A DNA stretch of 64,000 nt from CAIKMD01 sp035605975 (GCA_035605975.1 DATNGG010000075.1:4876-68875); one strand, 5' to 3'. Shown: positions 48,636-57,945, counted from the first letter of the stretch. Made by a program: numbers and translations. The notes: generated by a model from the letters alone, not told the origin.

Positions 48636-50012
48636 TTAATTCGCCACGCAAGCGGCGGCGAGGCGCCGCACGGCACCCGGGCCGTCGAGCGCGGCGAGCG
48701 CCGCCTCGATGGTATCGAGACGCTCGGGGCCGAACAGCGGCGCGGCATTGGCGTGGAATTTCGCGCGGATCTCGTCCTCGCCCAGCGGCCGCTCGGCGCT
48801 GCCGCGATTGTGCGGCTCGATGCGCTCGAAGCGCTTGCCGTCGCGCGTCTCGATGATGACCCAGCCTTTGAACTGGCCAGGCTGCGCCGTCGCATCGACC
48901 GTGTATTCGACCCTCTGCGCCAAGGCGCGCACGGCGGCGCGGGTCTCGGCATCGCCGCGATAGCTCTGCCCGTCGAGCCGCCCGGTCACGAGCGCCTCGG
49001 CGATGGAATATTGCAGCGAAGCCCGGCCCTGCCAGTCGTTCAACGGCGCGATTTTCGCGGCGCGCGGCTCGCAGACGACGCCGATCATGTAGTCGGCGAT
49101 CGGACAGATCACGCGGGCGACAGCCTCTGCCCGGACGCCCTCTTCGCGCAACGCCAGCGCCGCATCGATGAAGGCATGGATGACATGGGCGCAGGGATAA
49201 GGCTTCAGCGAGATCGCAAGGCACTCCCAGCGGCGGCCAAGCGCCGCGGTAACGGAGGCAAAATCGAAACCGTAATCGGGGTCTTGGACATGGGTGCGGA
49301 ACAGCCCCGCCGCGCCTTCGAAGACCTGCGCCGGTCCGGTATGGCCGTGCTTGGCAAGGAGCGCCGCGGCGATGCCCGATTGCGCCCCCCATCCCGCATG
49401 GAGGTTGGGCGCTTCGGCGCCCTCGCTCATCCCTTGGCCGAGACCCGCCGCGAAGCTGCCGGTGATGCCGACGGCGTTTGCCGTCGCGCGCGCATCGAGC
49501 CGCAACAGCCGGCAGGCGGCGAAGGTTGCCCCCATCGCGCCGAACAGCCCGGTCGGATGCCAGCCGCGCTTGTGGAATTGCAGCGGCGCGGCCATGCCGG
49601 TGCGGCAGGCGAGCTCGCTGCCGGCGATCAGCGCGACGAGAAATTCATCGCCCGCCGCGTCGATCTCCTCGCCCAGCGCGAGCGTCGTCGCAAGCAACGT
49701 CGCGGTGACATGGACGATGGTCGCGTTGTGCGTGTCGTCGAAGGAGAGCGCCGACGCCATCGCGCCATTGGCGAGAGCCGCGTTCTGCGGCGATATCCGC
49801 TCGGGAAAGCCGAGAATATGCGCATGACCCTGCCCGCCCATGGCCATGGCGCCGGCGCGGATTTTGCGGCCGTAATCCTGTGTTGCGGCTGCGAAGGCGC
49901 AGCCGAGCGTATCGAGAACGTGCCGCTTGACGGCGCTCACCGCCTCCGTCGGAACATCGCCCGGCATAAGTGCCGCGCTCCATTGGGCAAGCTCTTCGCT
50001 GATGGTGGGCAT
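48636..50012 (-). CDS. MmgE/PrpD family protein (copy 1)
   Basis: A 458-aa protein of the 2-methylcitrate dehydratase / cis-aconitate decarboxylase / iminodisuccinate epimerase fold. The all-helical first domain contains VKRHVLDTLGCAFAAATQDYG and LSFDDTHNATIVHVT, a conserved catalytic-region segment. LKPYPCAHVIHAFIDAAL begins the smaller lid domain. No methylcitrate-cycle genes are nearby, so propionate metabolism is unlikely; isomerisation or dehydration of a dicarboxylate from ring cleavage is a better guess. It is divergent from the gentisate-dioxygenase-like gene. Confidence 0.87.
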   Translation of the reverse strand: MPTISEELAQWSAALMPGDVPTEAVSAVKRHVLDTLGCAFAAATQDYGRKIRAGAMAMGGQGHAHILGFPERISPQNAALANGAMASALSFDDTHNATIVHVTATLLATTLALGEEIDAAGDEFLVALIAGSELACRTGMAAPLQFHKRGWHPTGLFGAMGATFAACRLLRLDARATANAVGITGSFAAGLGQGMSEGAEAPNLHAGWGAQSGIAAALLAKHGHTGPAQVFEGAAGLFRTHVQDPDYGFDFASVTAALGRRWECLAISLKPYPCAHVIHAFIDAALALREEGVRAEAVARVICPIADYMIGVVCEPRAAKIAPLNDWQGRASLQYSIAEALVTGRLDGQSYRGDAETRAAVRALAQRVEYTVDATAQPGQFKGWVIIETRDGKRFERIEPHNRGSAERPLGEDEIRAKFHANAAPLFGPERLDTIEAALAALDGPGAVRRLAAACVAN

Positions 50013-50140
50013 GAGCCTTCCTTTGCGCCGTGATCCGGCAAGAAAGTTAACATATCGAATTGCGCCGCGGCCTAGCGCCCGTCTATGCTTTCGCCGGGAG
50101 AGCCGCCGGCCGCGGGGCCGCGGCGATCAGGAGAGAACCG

Positions 50141-51163
50141 ATGAGCGCATCCGGCACCGCCACCTCGGACACACCCGACAACATCCGCAAAGCCTGGAAC
50201 GAGGCGCATGTCGCACCGCTCTGGGAGCAACTCGCAGCGCACAACACCGAGGTGCATCGCGACCGCGCCTTCATCTGGAAATGGCGCACGATGCGCCCGC
50301 TGATCGAAGACGCGCTTCAGCTCAAGGATATGCGCGCTATCGAGCGCCGCGTCCTCACCCTGACAAATCCCAATCTGCGCGCCGATTCCATGGGCGCGAC
50401 GCCGACCTTGACCGCGGCGCTGCAGATCCTGAAGCCCGGCGAAAGCGCGCGCCCGCATCGTCACTCGCCCAACGCGCTGCGCTTCGTGCTCGAAGGCGAA
50501 GGCGCCTATACCATCGTCGACGGCAAGGAATGCCTGATGGAAGAGGGCGACCTCATCACCACCCCCGGCTGGACCTGGCACGAGCATGTACATCGCGGCA
50601 ACCGCCCGATCATCTGGCTCGATTCGCTCGACGTGCCGCTGCATCGCTATCTCGGCACCGATGATTTCGAGCCCGGCCCGCCCAATCGCATGCCGCCGAC
50701 CGCGCCCGATGCACTGTTCGCAATCGCCAATGTCGTCCCCGACGGGATCGAGGCCAATCCGGCCTATTCGCCCGTCTTCCGCTATCCCTGGGCGCAGGTC
50801 ACCGCGGCGCTCGCAGCGGCGCCCCTCGCCAAGGACGGCACGCGGCGCGTGCGCTATGTCAATCCGATGAATGGCGGCCCGGTCATGTCGCTGATCGACT
50901 GCTACCTCGTCGAGCTCGCCGATGGCGAGACCCTGCCGCTGCGCACCAGTGCCAGCATGGTTTGCGCGGTCGTCGAAGGCAGCGGCACGACGCGCATCGG
51001 CGACGACACGATCGCCTGGGAGCCCAAGGACGTCTTCACTCTGCCGACCGGCGCGTGGATCCGCCATCGCGCGCAGGGCAAGGCACGCATCTTCGTCGTC
51101 AGCGATCGCGAGGTGCTGCGGCGCCTCGATCTGCTCGAGGAAGAATACGGCGGAACGGCCTGA
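50141..51163 (+). CDS. Bicupin dioxygenase, gentisate 1,2-dioxygenase-like
   Basis: A 340-aa bicupin, the length of gentisate dioxygenases. The N-terminal cupin carries the iron site ARPHRHSPNALRFVLEG (His-x-His) and TPGWTWHEHVHRG (distal His), as in GDO and salicylate or 1-hydroxy-2-naphthoate dioxygenases. The C-terminal cupin retains the fold but not a clear metal site. It cleaves the ring between carboxyl and hydroxyl carbons to a maleylpyruvate-type product. GGAGAG precedes the ATG at 50141. A flavin hydroxylase follows after 19 bp, a typical supply-and-cleave pair. Confidence 0.87.
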   Translation: MSASGTATSDTPDNIRKAWNEAHVAPLWEQLAAHNTEVHRDRAFIWKWRTMRPLIEDALQLKDMRAIERRVLTLTNPNLRADSMGATPTLTAALQILKPGESARPHRHSPNALRFVLEGEGAYTIVDGKECLMEEGDLITTPGWTWHEHVHRGNRPIIWLDSLDVPLHRYLGTDDFEPGPPNRMPPTAPDALFAIANVVPDGIEANPAYSPVFRYPWAQVTAALAAAPLAKDGTRRVRYVNPMNGGPVMSLIDCYLVELADGETLPLRTSASMVCAVVEGSGTTRIGDDTIAWEPKDVFTLPTGAWIRHRAQGKARIFVVSDREVLRRLDLLEEEYGGTA

Positions 51164-51182
51164 AGCATTTGGGTTCACCATC

Positions 51183-52799
51183 ATGCCTGTGACTGAAACG
51201 CCGATACTCATCGTCGGAGCCGGGCCGGTCGGCCTTTCGCTGGCGAGCGAGCTTGGCCGCCGCGGCGTGCATTGCCTCATCATCGAGCAAAGCGACGGCG
51301 TGATCTATCACCCGCGCGCAACGGCGCTCAACGCGCGCACCATGGAATTGCTGCGGCGCTGGGGCGTCGCCGAGCGGGTGAAGCGCGATGGCACGCCGCC
51401 CGATTTTCCGCATACCGCGCTCTACCTGACCAGCTTCGATGGGTACGAAATCGCTCGCATCGAGCGTCCGAGCCATGGCGGCGCGGCGCCCTCGCCGATC
51501 AGCCCGGAGCGGCCGCAGCGCTGCAACCAGCTGTTTCTCGATCCCATCCTGCGCGATCTCGTTCTGTCGCTGCCTTCGGTCACGCTGCGCTATCGCTGCC
51601 GTTTCGAGTCGCTGGTCGAAGAGGGCGACCGCGTCATCGCCCGGGTGCGCGATCTCGCAAGCGGCGCCGAGGAGACGATCGCCGCGCAGTATCTTGTCGA
51701 TTGCAGCGGCAGCCACAGCCCGATCCGCCGCGCCTTCAAGATCGGCATGACCGGCCAATCCGAGACCGAATACCATTTCAGCGTCTTCATTCGCCTGCCC
51801 GAGCTGTGGAAGCATCACGACAAGGGCAAGGCCGCGCTGACCTTCTTCGTCGATGAGAAGGGTTCGTGGCGCAATCTTGTGATGATCGACGGCAAGGAGC
51901 TTTATCGCTTCGCTCTCGCGGGCAAGGAATTCTACGACAATCCCGATGCGGTTGACGTCAACTGGCACTTCAACCAGGTGGCCGGGCCCGACATTCCGCG
52001 CGAGATCCTCTCGGTCGTGCGCTGGAGCGCCTGCGATGTGGTGGCCGACCGCTATCGCGTCGGACGCGTGTTCCTGGTCGGCGATGCCGCGCATCAAAAC
52101 CATCCTTCGGGCGGATTCGGCCTCAACACCGGCATGGGCGATGTCGACAATATCGGCTGGAAGCTCGCAGCGATGCTGCAAGGCTGGGGCCGGCCGGGCT
52201 TGCTCGATTCCTACGAGCTCGAGCGCCGGCCAGTGGGGTTGCGCAACATCAACCAGGCCTATACCGGCCATGCGGACAACCGCGACCGGCCTTCGCATCC
52301 GGACATCATGAAGGACACGGCCGAAGGCGCGCAGGCGCGCGCCCGGATGAGAGAGCAAATCCTGGCGAGCCAGCCGGCCATGGTGCTGACCGACGGTATC
52401 GCCCTGGGCTATCGCTACGATCAGTCGCCGATCGTCGTGCCCGACGGAACGCCGCCGACGCCCGACACGATCAGCCTCTACGTGCCGACCGCGCGGCCGG
52501 GATCGCGCGCACCGCATGCCTGGATCACCGAGGCCCGCTCGACGGTCGATCTCTTCGGCGGCGGCTTCGTCCTGTTGCGGCTCGGCAACGGCGCGCCCTC
52601 GGGCGAGGCGATCGAAGCCGCGTTCCGGCGGCGCGAAGTGCCGCTCGAAATCGTGCCGATCGCCGATCCGGCAATCGCCAAGCTCTATGAGAAGAAGCTC
52701 GTGCTGGTCCGGCCGGACGGGCACGTCGCGTGGCGGGCCGATGCGCCGCCCGAGGACGCGCTGGCCCTCGCCGACCGCGTGCGGGGAGCCGCCAGCTAG
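51183..52799 (+). CDS. FAD-dependent aromatic hydroxylase (MhpA/TfdB/PheA group)
   Basis: A 538-aa flavoprotein monooxygenase. The NADPH/FAD motif is ILIVGAGPVGLSLASELGRRG (about 7-27), the DG-motif position reads DCSGSHSPIRR, and GRVFLVGDAAHQNHPSGGFG with LNTGMGDVDNIGWKLA completes FAD binding. The C-terminal thioredoxin-like domain (SRAPHAWITEARSTVDLFGG onward) marks the phenol hydroxylase group. It probably adds a hydroxyl to a phenolic or hydroxy-acid substrate, giving the ortho- or para-diol cleaved by the adjacent dioxygenase. Confidence 0.9.
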   Translation: MPVTETPILIVGAGPVGLSLASELGRRGVHCLIIEQSDGVIYHPRATALNARTMELLRRWGVAERVKRDGTPPDFPHTALYLTSFDGYEIARIERPSHGGAAPSPISPERPQRCNQLFLDPILRDLVLSLPSVTLRYRCRFESLVEEGDRVIARVRDLASGAEETIAAQYLVDCSGSHSPIRRAFKIGMTGQSETEYHFSVFIRLPELWKHHDKGKAALTFFVDEKGSWRNLVMIDGKELYRFALAGKEFYDNPDAVDVNWHFNQVAGPDIPREILSVVRWSACDVVADRYRVGRVFLVGDAAHQNHPSGGFGLNTGMGDVDNIGWKLAAMLQGWGRPGLLDSYELERRPVGLRNINQAYTGHADNRDRPSHPDIMKDTAEGAQARARMREQILASQPAMVLTDGIALGYRYDQSPIVVPDGTPPTPDTISLYVPTARPGSRAPHAWITEARSTVDLFGGGFVLLRLGNGAPSGEAIEAAFRRREVPLEIVPIADPAIAKLYEKKLVLVRPDGHVAWRADAPPEDALALADRVRGAAS

Positions 52800-52831
52800 A
52801 CCTCTCTCACGGATGACTCCACGCTCAATCT

Positions 52832-52923
52832 CGTCATTCCGGCCGAAGCGAGGCGGAGAGCCGGAATCCATTTGCCGCCACGATGGATAGGATATATGGA
52901 TGCCCGCTTTCGCGGGCATGACG
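52832..52923. repeat. Interspersed palindromic repeat, two hairpins within a CGTCAT...ATGACG frame
   Basis: Outer arms CGTCAT (52832-52837) and ATGACG (52918-52923) enclose two stems: ATTCCGGC (52836-52843) with GCCGGAAT (52860-52867), and ATGCCCGC (52900-52907) with GCGGGCAT (52912-52919). The text CGTCATTCCGG...GCGGGCATGACG is a common alphaproteobacterial intergenic element. It lies between the aromatic hydroxylase and the MDR oxidoreductase, where it could also act as a transcription stop or mRNA stabiliser. Confidence 0.75.
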
Positions 52924-52970
52924 GTAGAGGGCGCCAAACGTTAGAGTTGGCACGCTAAGGAGGACCCGAC

Positions 52971-53981
52971 ATGAAATGCGTCGAGATTGTCGCAACCACC
53001 GGCATCGACGGCCTGCGTATTGTTGAGCGCCCCACGCCCAAAACCGGTCCGCGCCAGGTCCTGGTGCGCATGCGCGCCGCCTCGCTCAATTATCGCGACG
53101 CGATGATCCTTTCCGGCAATTACGCGCGTGGCGTCAATTTGCCACGGATCCCGTTGTCCGACGGCGCGGGCGAGATCGTCGAGGTCGGTGCCGAAGTGAC
53201 GCGCGTCAAGCCGGGTGATCGCGTTTGCGGCACCTTCTTTCAGCGCTGGATCACCGGCCCGGTCTTTCCTGAAATCCAGGACGCGGCGCTGGGCGGGACG
53301 GCCGAAGGCGTTCTGACCGAGTTCGCGCTCCTCGAAGCCGAAGGCGTCGTGCGCTTTCCCGACCATCTGAGCTTCGCCGAGGCCGCGACCTTGCCCTGCG
53401 CCGGCTTGACCGCCTGGCATGGCCTCTTCGAGGCCGGCAATCTGCGCGCCGGAGACACGGCGCTGTTCCTCGGCACGGGCGGCGTCTCGATCCTCGGCCT
53501 GCAACTCGCCCGCGCGGCCGGCGCCCGCGCGATCATCACCTCCTCGAGCGACGAGAAGCTCGAGCGCGCCAAGACGCTCGGCGCCAGCGACACGCTCAAC
53601 TATGCGAAGAACCCCAATTGGGCGGCTTCGGTGCGCGAGCTGACTGGCGGGCGCGGCGCCGATTGCGTGCTCGACGTGGCCGGCGGCGAGAGCACCAAGG
53701 GCGCGCTCGAAGCTCTGCGCCATGGCGGGCACATGGCGATCATCGGCGGCCGGTCGGGGCCTGGCGGCGAGCTCGACCGCCGCTTCATTTTGCAGAAAGG
53801 CCTGCGCGTTTCGGGCATCAATGTCGGCAGCCGCGCCATGTTCGAGGCGATGAACCGCGCCATCGCGGTCTCGCGCCTCAAGCCGGTGGTCGACCGCACC
53901 TACGATATCGCCGACAGCGTCGCCGCCTATCGCGATTTCCTTACCGGCAAGCATTTCGGCAAGATCGTCATCACGATCTGA
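52971..53981 (+). CDS. Medium-chain dehydrogenase/reductase, quinone oxidoreductase-like
   Basis: A 336-aa MDR protein. The N-terminal catalytic domain has LNYRDAMILSGNY in place of the zinc-binding CGTD of alcohol dehydrogenases, and the four structural-zinc Cys are absent, so it is a zinc-free reductase type. The Rossmann domain has FLGTGGVSILGLQLARAAGA (about 165-184) for NADP(H) or NAD(H). It may reduce an enone, enoyl or quinone intermediate. AAGGAGG precedes the ATG. It converges on the second MmgE/PrpD gene with a 9-bp gap. Confidence 0.88.
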   Translation: MKCVEIVATTGIDGLRIVERPTPKTGPRQVLVRMRAASLNYRDAMILSGNYARGVNLPRIPLSDGAGEIVEVGAEVTRVKPGDRVCGTFFQRWITGPVFPEIQDAALGGTAEGVLTEFALLEAEGVVRFPDHLSFAEAATLPCAGLTAWHGLFEAGNLRAGDTALFLGTGGVSILGLQLARAAGARAIITSSSDEKLERAKTLGASDTLNYAKNPNWAASVRELTGGRGADCVLDVAGGESTKGALEALRHGGHMAIIGGRSGPGGELDRRFILQKGLRVSGINVGSRAMFEAMNRAIAVSRLKPVVDRTYDIADSVAAYRDFLTGKHFGKIVITI

Positions 53982-53990
53982 CGCGACGCC

Positions 53991-55331
53991 TCAGCCGAGC
54001 GCGTCCATCCCCTCGATCGCGCGCGACAACGCGGCGAGCGCCGCGTCGCTGGTCGTCGCGGCGAGCGCCGCGGCGGCCAGAGTCTCCGCGCGGCCGGCGC
54101 CGATCACCGGATCGGCGAGCCGGTGATATTTCGCGCGCAGCGCCGCCCCATCGAGGCTCAGCGACGGATCGCCGAGCGCATCGGTGACCAGCACATCCGG
54201 CTTGCGGCCGCCGGCAAGCCTCAGCGCAACACGCGCGGGATAGGCTTTCGGGAAATAAGCCGCGAGCGCCGGATCGGGCACCACTTCGACGCGCGCCATG
54301 AACGCGGAAATCGCGGGATCGCGGCTGAGATCGGGACGGACCACGTCGTCGAGCAGCTCCGGCCGGTGCGCCGCGAGAGCAAGCTGATAGGCTACGCTGG
54401 TGATGCGCGCGAGCCGTCCCTGGCCGGCATTGCGCTGGCCGATCATGCCGGCATAGGCGGGCGGCACGGCAATGCGCACGGATTCGATCTCGCCCGGCGT
54501 GGTTTCTGCCAAGAGCCGGCGAAACCCGTCGATCGCCGCCGTCGCCTGCTTGGCGGCGCAATAGGGTTTGTAGCTGACCGCGGCGATCGCGCCCTCGCCC
54601 TCAAGCGGCGCGAGAAGCGGCGACTTGTCGCAAGCAATGCCGTGGGTGCGCTGGAGCCAATCGCCGTCGAGCAGCTGGCGGTCGCCGCGATAGCCGCCGC
54701 CGGCGGCAAGCGCCGCGAACACGCCCGCGCGCGCGGCCTGGCCGAGGAGGATCCAACGCGGCGACGGCGCGCTCGGCCCGCCCGGGGCGCCGCTCGTCAG
54801 ATTGAGCGCGATCGCCAGCGCATCGGCGGTTTGACGCGCATCGAGGCCGAGCAAGGCAGCGGCGGTCGCGGCGGCGCTGGCCGGCGCGGCGAAGAAGGTC
54901 GGCCACACGCCGCGATAGAGGATGCTCGCGCCCGAGATCGCAAGGCTCAGCCGGATCATCGCCTCGTAGCCGGCGGCGAGGCCGCGCGCGAAGCTTATGG
55001 CGCGCGGCGTGCCAAGCACCCCCGCCAAGGTCAGCGCCACCGGCACCACGACCGAGCCCGGCGTCGTGCAGGATTCCATATGGATATCGTCAATCTCGGT
55101 GTTGCGGATCATCGCGATGCGCAGCGCGAGCCGATCGAGCGCCGCCTCGCCGAAAGCCGCGGGAAGGCCGGGCGGCGTCTGGGCCAGCTGGCGCAGCGCG
55201 GCCGTATCCTCGGTGCGCGTGCCGGCCTGCCAGGCGCCGAGCGTGTCGAGGAGATGAAGCGCGAGAAGCGGCGACGGGGGTACGCCCGGCGCGGCAAGAA
55301 TTTCGGCAAATTCTTCGAGGACGGTCGCCAT
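53991..55331 (-). CDS. MmgE/PrpD family protein (copy 2)
   Basis: A 446-aa protein of the same fold as the product at 48636 but only distantly similar. LLALHLLDTLGAWQAG opens the helical domain, and IRNTEIDDIHMESCTTPGS occupies the position of the DDTH region of copy 1. AVSYKPYCAAKQATAAIDGF starts the lid domain. It begins 12 bp after the binding protein C4 and is the last gene of that importer operon, so it probably acts on an imported acid. Confidence 0.85.
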   Translation of the reverse strand: MATVLEEFAEILAAPGVPPSPLLALHLLDTLGAWQAGTRTEDTAALRQLAQTPPGLPAAFGEAALDRLALRIAMIRNTEIDDIHMESCTTPGSVVVPVALTLAGVLGTPRAISFARGLAAGYEAMIRLSLAISGASILYRGVWPTFFAAPASAAATAAALLGLDARQTADALAIALNLTSGAPGGPSAPSPRWILLGQAARAGVFAALAAGGGYRGDRQLLDGDWLQRTHGIACDKSPLLAPLEGEGAIAAVSYKPYCAAKQATAAIDGFRRLLAETTPGEIESVRIAVPPAYAGMIGQRNAGQGRLARITSVAYQLALAAHRPELLDDVVRPDLSRDPAISAFMARVEVVPDPALAAYFPKAYPARVALRLAGGRKPDVLVTDALGDPSLSLDGAALRAKYHRLADPVIGAGRAETLAAAALAATTSDAALAALSRAIEGMDALG

Positions 55332-55343
55332 GGGAGCTTCAGC

Positions 55344-56306
55344 CTATTTCGCCGGCAGGAAAGCGTCGGTGTAGAGCTTCGTCATCTCGGGGGCATGATC
55401 GAGGAGCTTCATCTCGACAAAAGCCTCGCCCAGCGCCTTCAGCCCCTCGGCGTGGAAGCGGCCATCGGGCGAGAAGATTTTGATCACGTCATCATATTCC
55501 CGGTTCTCGACCTCGGGCGCGTAATGCGTGTAGTTGCGGGTGATCGCGACCGTCTCGTCCTTGTGCCCGCGCATCCAGGCAATGGTCTCGAGCCAGGCCT
55601 TGACGAAGCCGCGCACCGCCTTGGGATCGTCATGGATGATGCGGTTGGAGGCATAGAGCGCCTGGCCGACGAACTCATGCCCGAGCTCGAAATGCGACAG
55701 CACCAGCCTTCCGCGCTTCGCGAGCTCGAGCTGGTAGCCGAGCGCCGCGGGCGCCACCACCGCGTCGATCCGGTGCGTCGTCAGCAGCGCCGTCTCGTTG
55801 GCGACGTCGCTGCCGATCGGCACCAGGGTCGCATCGTCCGGCGCCCAGCCATGCTGACGCATATAGCGGCGCATCAGCCATTCGGTGAAGGAGCCGGCCG
55901 TCGTCACGCCGATATGCTTGTGCTTCAGGTCCTCGGCGCTGCGCGCGGGGGAATCGAACGGCACGAGAATGCCGAGCGTCGCGCCGCGCCCGGCAACCGC
56001 CACCGCATGTTCGGGCGCGCCCTTGGCGATGAACGCCATGTCGGTGCCGGCCGAAACCGCGAGATCGATCCCGCCCGCGACAAAGGCCTGCTGCAGCTTG
56101 GCACCGCCGCCGAAATCCGTGACTTCGAGATCGAGGCCCTCTTTGGCGAAAAATCCCTTCTCGATGCCGATGCGCAGCGGCAGGAAAGTGAAATTGCGCC
56201 CGGATGGCGTTCCGGCGTGGATCGTCTCCGCCGCGGCCGCACCGGATAGAGCGAGAGCGGCGGCGAATCCCAGCGCCAGAGCGCGCGCGACGAGAACCTG
56301 CTGCAT
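55344..56306 (-). CDS. NitT/TauT-type periplasmic binding protein C4
   Basis: A 320-aa NMT1-like protein. Signal peptide about 1-26 ends AAA, then ETIHAGTPSGRNFTFLPLRIG. Core motifs are IGVTTAGSFTEWLMRRYMRQ and FVKAWLETIAWMRGHKDE; the C-terminus LYTDAFLPAK matches the C1-C3 pattern. It is encoded downstream of the two permeases, whereas C1-C3 precede the ATPase. GGGAGG precedes the ATG. It is the most divergent of the four copies served by this transporter. Confidence 0.87.
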   Translation of the reverse strand: MQQVLVARALALGFAAALALSGAAAAETIHAGTPSGRNFTFLPLRIGIEKGFFAKEGLDLEVTDFGGGAKLQQAFVAGGIDLAVSAGTDMAFIAKGAPEHAVAVAGRGATLGILVPFDSPARSAEDLKHKHIGVTTAGSFTEWLMRRYMRQHGWAPDDATLVPIGSDVANETALLTTHRIDAVVAPAALGYQLELAKRGRLVLSHFELGHEFVGQALYASNRIIHDDPKAVRGFVKAWLETIAWMRGHKDETVAITRNYTHYAPEVENREYDDVIKIFSPDGRFHAEGLKALGEAFVEMKLLDHAPEMTKLYTDAFLPAK

Positions 56307-56419
56307 TGCGTTTCCTCCCTTGAGGCGCCGCCGAAACGAACCCGGTCGGCGCGTGGCCGCAACGCCGCTGCGCCGGCCGCTCTGCGGCCTGCACGGCGGC
56401 TTGGGCCCGGCTTGCCGCT

Positions 56420-57187
56420 TCAGCCGTTATGCCAGCGGCTGAAGCGCCTCTCGCCCATGCGGCAGATTTCGTTGAGCGTCACCGCGATCGCCGCGAGAAC
56501 GGCGATCAGCGCGAAGAGATCGGGCGGCGCGAAGCTCTCGGCGAAGAGCCGCGTGTAGAAGCCGATGCCGGCGGTCGAGACATAGAGCTCGGCCAGCAGC
56601 ACGCCGAGCAGCACCAGCGTCATGCCCAAGCGCATCCCGGTGAAGAAGCTCGGGATCATATGCGGGAAGACGATCGAGGTGAAAATCTGCCAGCGATTGG
56701 CGCCCATCGAGCGGGCGGCGGTGAGCAGGCTCGGGCGGAGGTTCTGCACGCCGCCGACCGTCGTCACGATCACCGGGAAAATCCCATGGCTCAGGCCGAA
56801 GGCGATTTTCGCCGCCGGACCGATGCCGAAGGAGAGGATGAAGAGCGGCAGCACGGTCGCCTGCGGGATCGAATAGAGCAGCAGGATGACCGGCAGGATC
56901 GCCTTTTTGGTGAAGCCCTGCAAGCCGACGATCAGCCCGATCGTCATGCCGAAGCTCACCGACAGGACGAAGGCGACGAAGACCTCGTAGATCGTGACCC
57001 AAATCGCGTGGATGATTTTCGGGTCGGAGAAAATACGCGGGAGCGCCACCACCGCCTGCGAAGGCGGGCAGAGGAAGAGCGGGTCGGCATAAAGCCGCGC
57101 GCCGACTTCCCAAATCACCAGCAGGGCAATGATCACGACGAGCCGGGCCATTCCCGGCGACATGATCGGTCCGCGGCGCCCGTTCAT
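56420..57187 (-). CDS. ABC transporter permease 2 (NitT/TauT family)
   Basis: A 255-aa polytopic permease starting at the ATG at 57187 (MNGRRGPIM), which overlaps the stop of permease 1 (ATGA). About six helices are visible, with the ATPase-contact loop LRPSLLTAARSMGANRWQIF followed by the IVFPHMIPSFFTGMRLG helix. It is a distinct protein from permease 1, so the transporter probably uses a heterodimeric membrane core instead of the usual homodimer. Confidence 0.9.
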   Translation of the reverse strand: MNGRRGPIMSPGMARLVVIIALLVIWEVGARLYADPLFLCPPSQAVVALPRIFSDPKIIHAIWVTIYEVFVAFVLSVSFGMTIGLIVGLQGFTKKAILPVILLLYSIPQATVLPLFILSFGIGPAAKIAFGLSHGIFPVIVTTVGGVQNLRPSLLTAARSMGANRWQIFTSIVFPHMIPSFFTGMRLGMTLVLLGVLLAELYVSTAGIGFYTRLFAESFAPPDLFALIAVLAAIAVTLNEICRMGERRFSRWHNG

Positions 57188-57945
57188 TGCATCCCCCTGC
57201 GGCCGCGGGCCTCGGCGAAGGTGACGATGACATTGATGACGATCGCAATCAGCACCGCGAACAGGATATTGCTGAACATGCGCGAGGTTTCCATGTTCTC
57301 GGCCAGCGAGACGATGCGATGACCGAGCCCCGCCAGCGAGGAAATGGTCTCGCCGCCGAGGATCGACAGGAACGCGACGATGCAGCCGATCCGCAGCCCG
57401 GTGAGCACGACGGGAAAAGCCGCCGGCAGCATCACCGACCAGAAGAGCTGAAAGTCGGATGCGCCCATCGAGCGCGCCGCGGTGATATAGGCCTTGTCGA
57501 CATAGGCGAGGCCCGCGATCGTGTTGAGCACGATCGGGAAGAACGCGATGGTGGTGCCGATGGCGATTTTCGAGCCCGGCCCCAAGCCGAAGAACAAGAG
57601 GTAGAGCGGGAAGAGCAGAATGGCCGGAATCGAATAGAGGCCGGCGAGCAGCGGATCGAAGACGCGGACCGCATAGCCCGACCGGCTGATGAGATAGCCG
57701 AGGGTGCAGCCGCTGACCGAGGCAAGGAGCACCGCGGTGACCCATTCGCGCACGGTCACCAGCAGATCCGGCCAGATGCTGTCGGCGGTGAAAAGCACCC
57801 AGAAGCCCTCGAACACCGGAATCGGCGGGGGCAGCAGAAGATGGTTGATGCCGCCCGGCAAGGTCGCCCAATACCAAGCGCCCAGAACGGCGACGAGAAT
57901 GCCGAGCTGTACCAGATGGGCGGCGAGACGCGATGGTTTCTTCAT
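57184..57945 (-). CDS. ABC transporter permease 1 (NitT/TauT family)
   Basis: A 253-aa permease with an N-terminal helix (LGILVAVLGAWYWATL), a periplasmic stretch, and about five more helices. The contact loop is DKAYITAARSMGASDFQLFW, followed by SVMLPAAFPVVLTGLRIG. Both ends overlap neighbours: its ATG lies in the ATPase stop and its TGA in the permease 2 start. It partners with permease 2 and the ATPase. Confidence 0.9.
   Translation of the reverse strand: MKKPSRLAAHLVQLGILVAVLGAWYWATLPGGINHLLLPPPIPVFEGFWVLFTADSIWPDLLVTVREWVTAVLLASVSGCTLGYLISRSGYAVRVFDPLLAGLYSIPAILLFPLYLLFFGLGPGSKIAIGTTIAFFPIVLNTIAGLAYVDKAYITAARSMGASDFQLFWSVMLPAAFPVVLTGLRIGCIVAFLSILGGETISSLAGLGHRIVSLAENMETSRMFSNILFAVLIAIVINVIVTFAEARGRRGMQ

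Noticed and set aside
48636..50012. 2-methylcitrate dehydratase (prpD) call
   Set aside because: The family has several activities and no prpB, prpC or acn-type gene is nearby; only the family name is supported.
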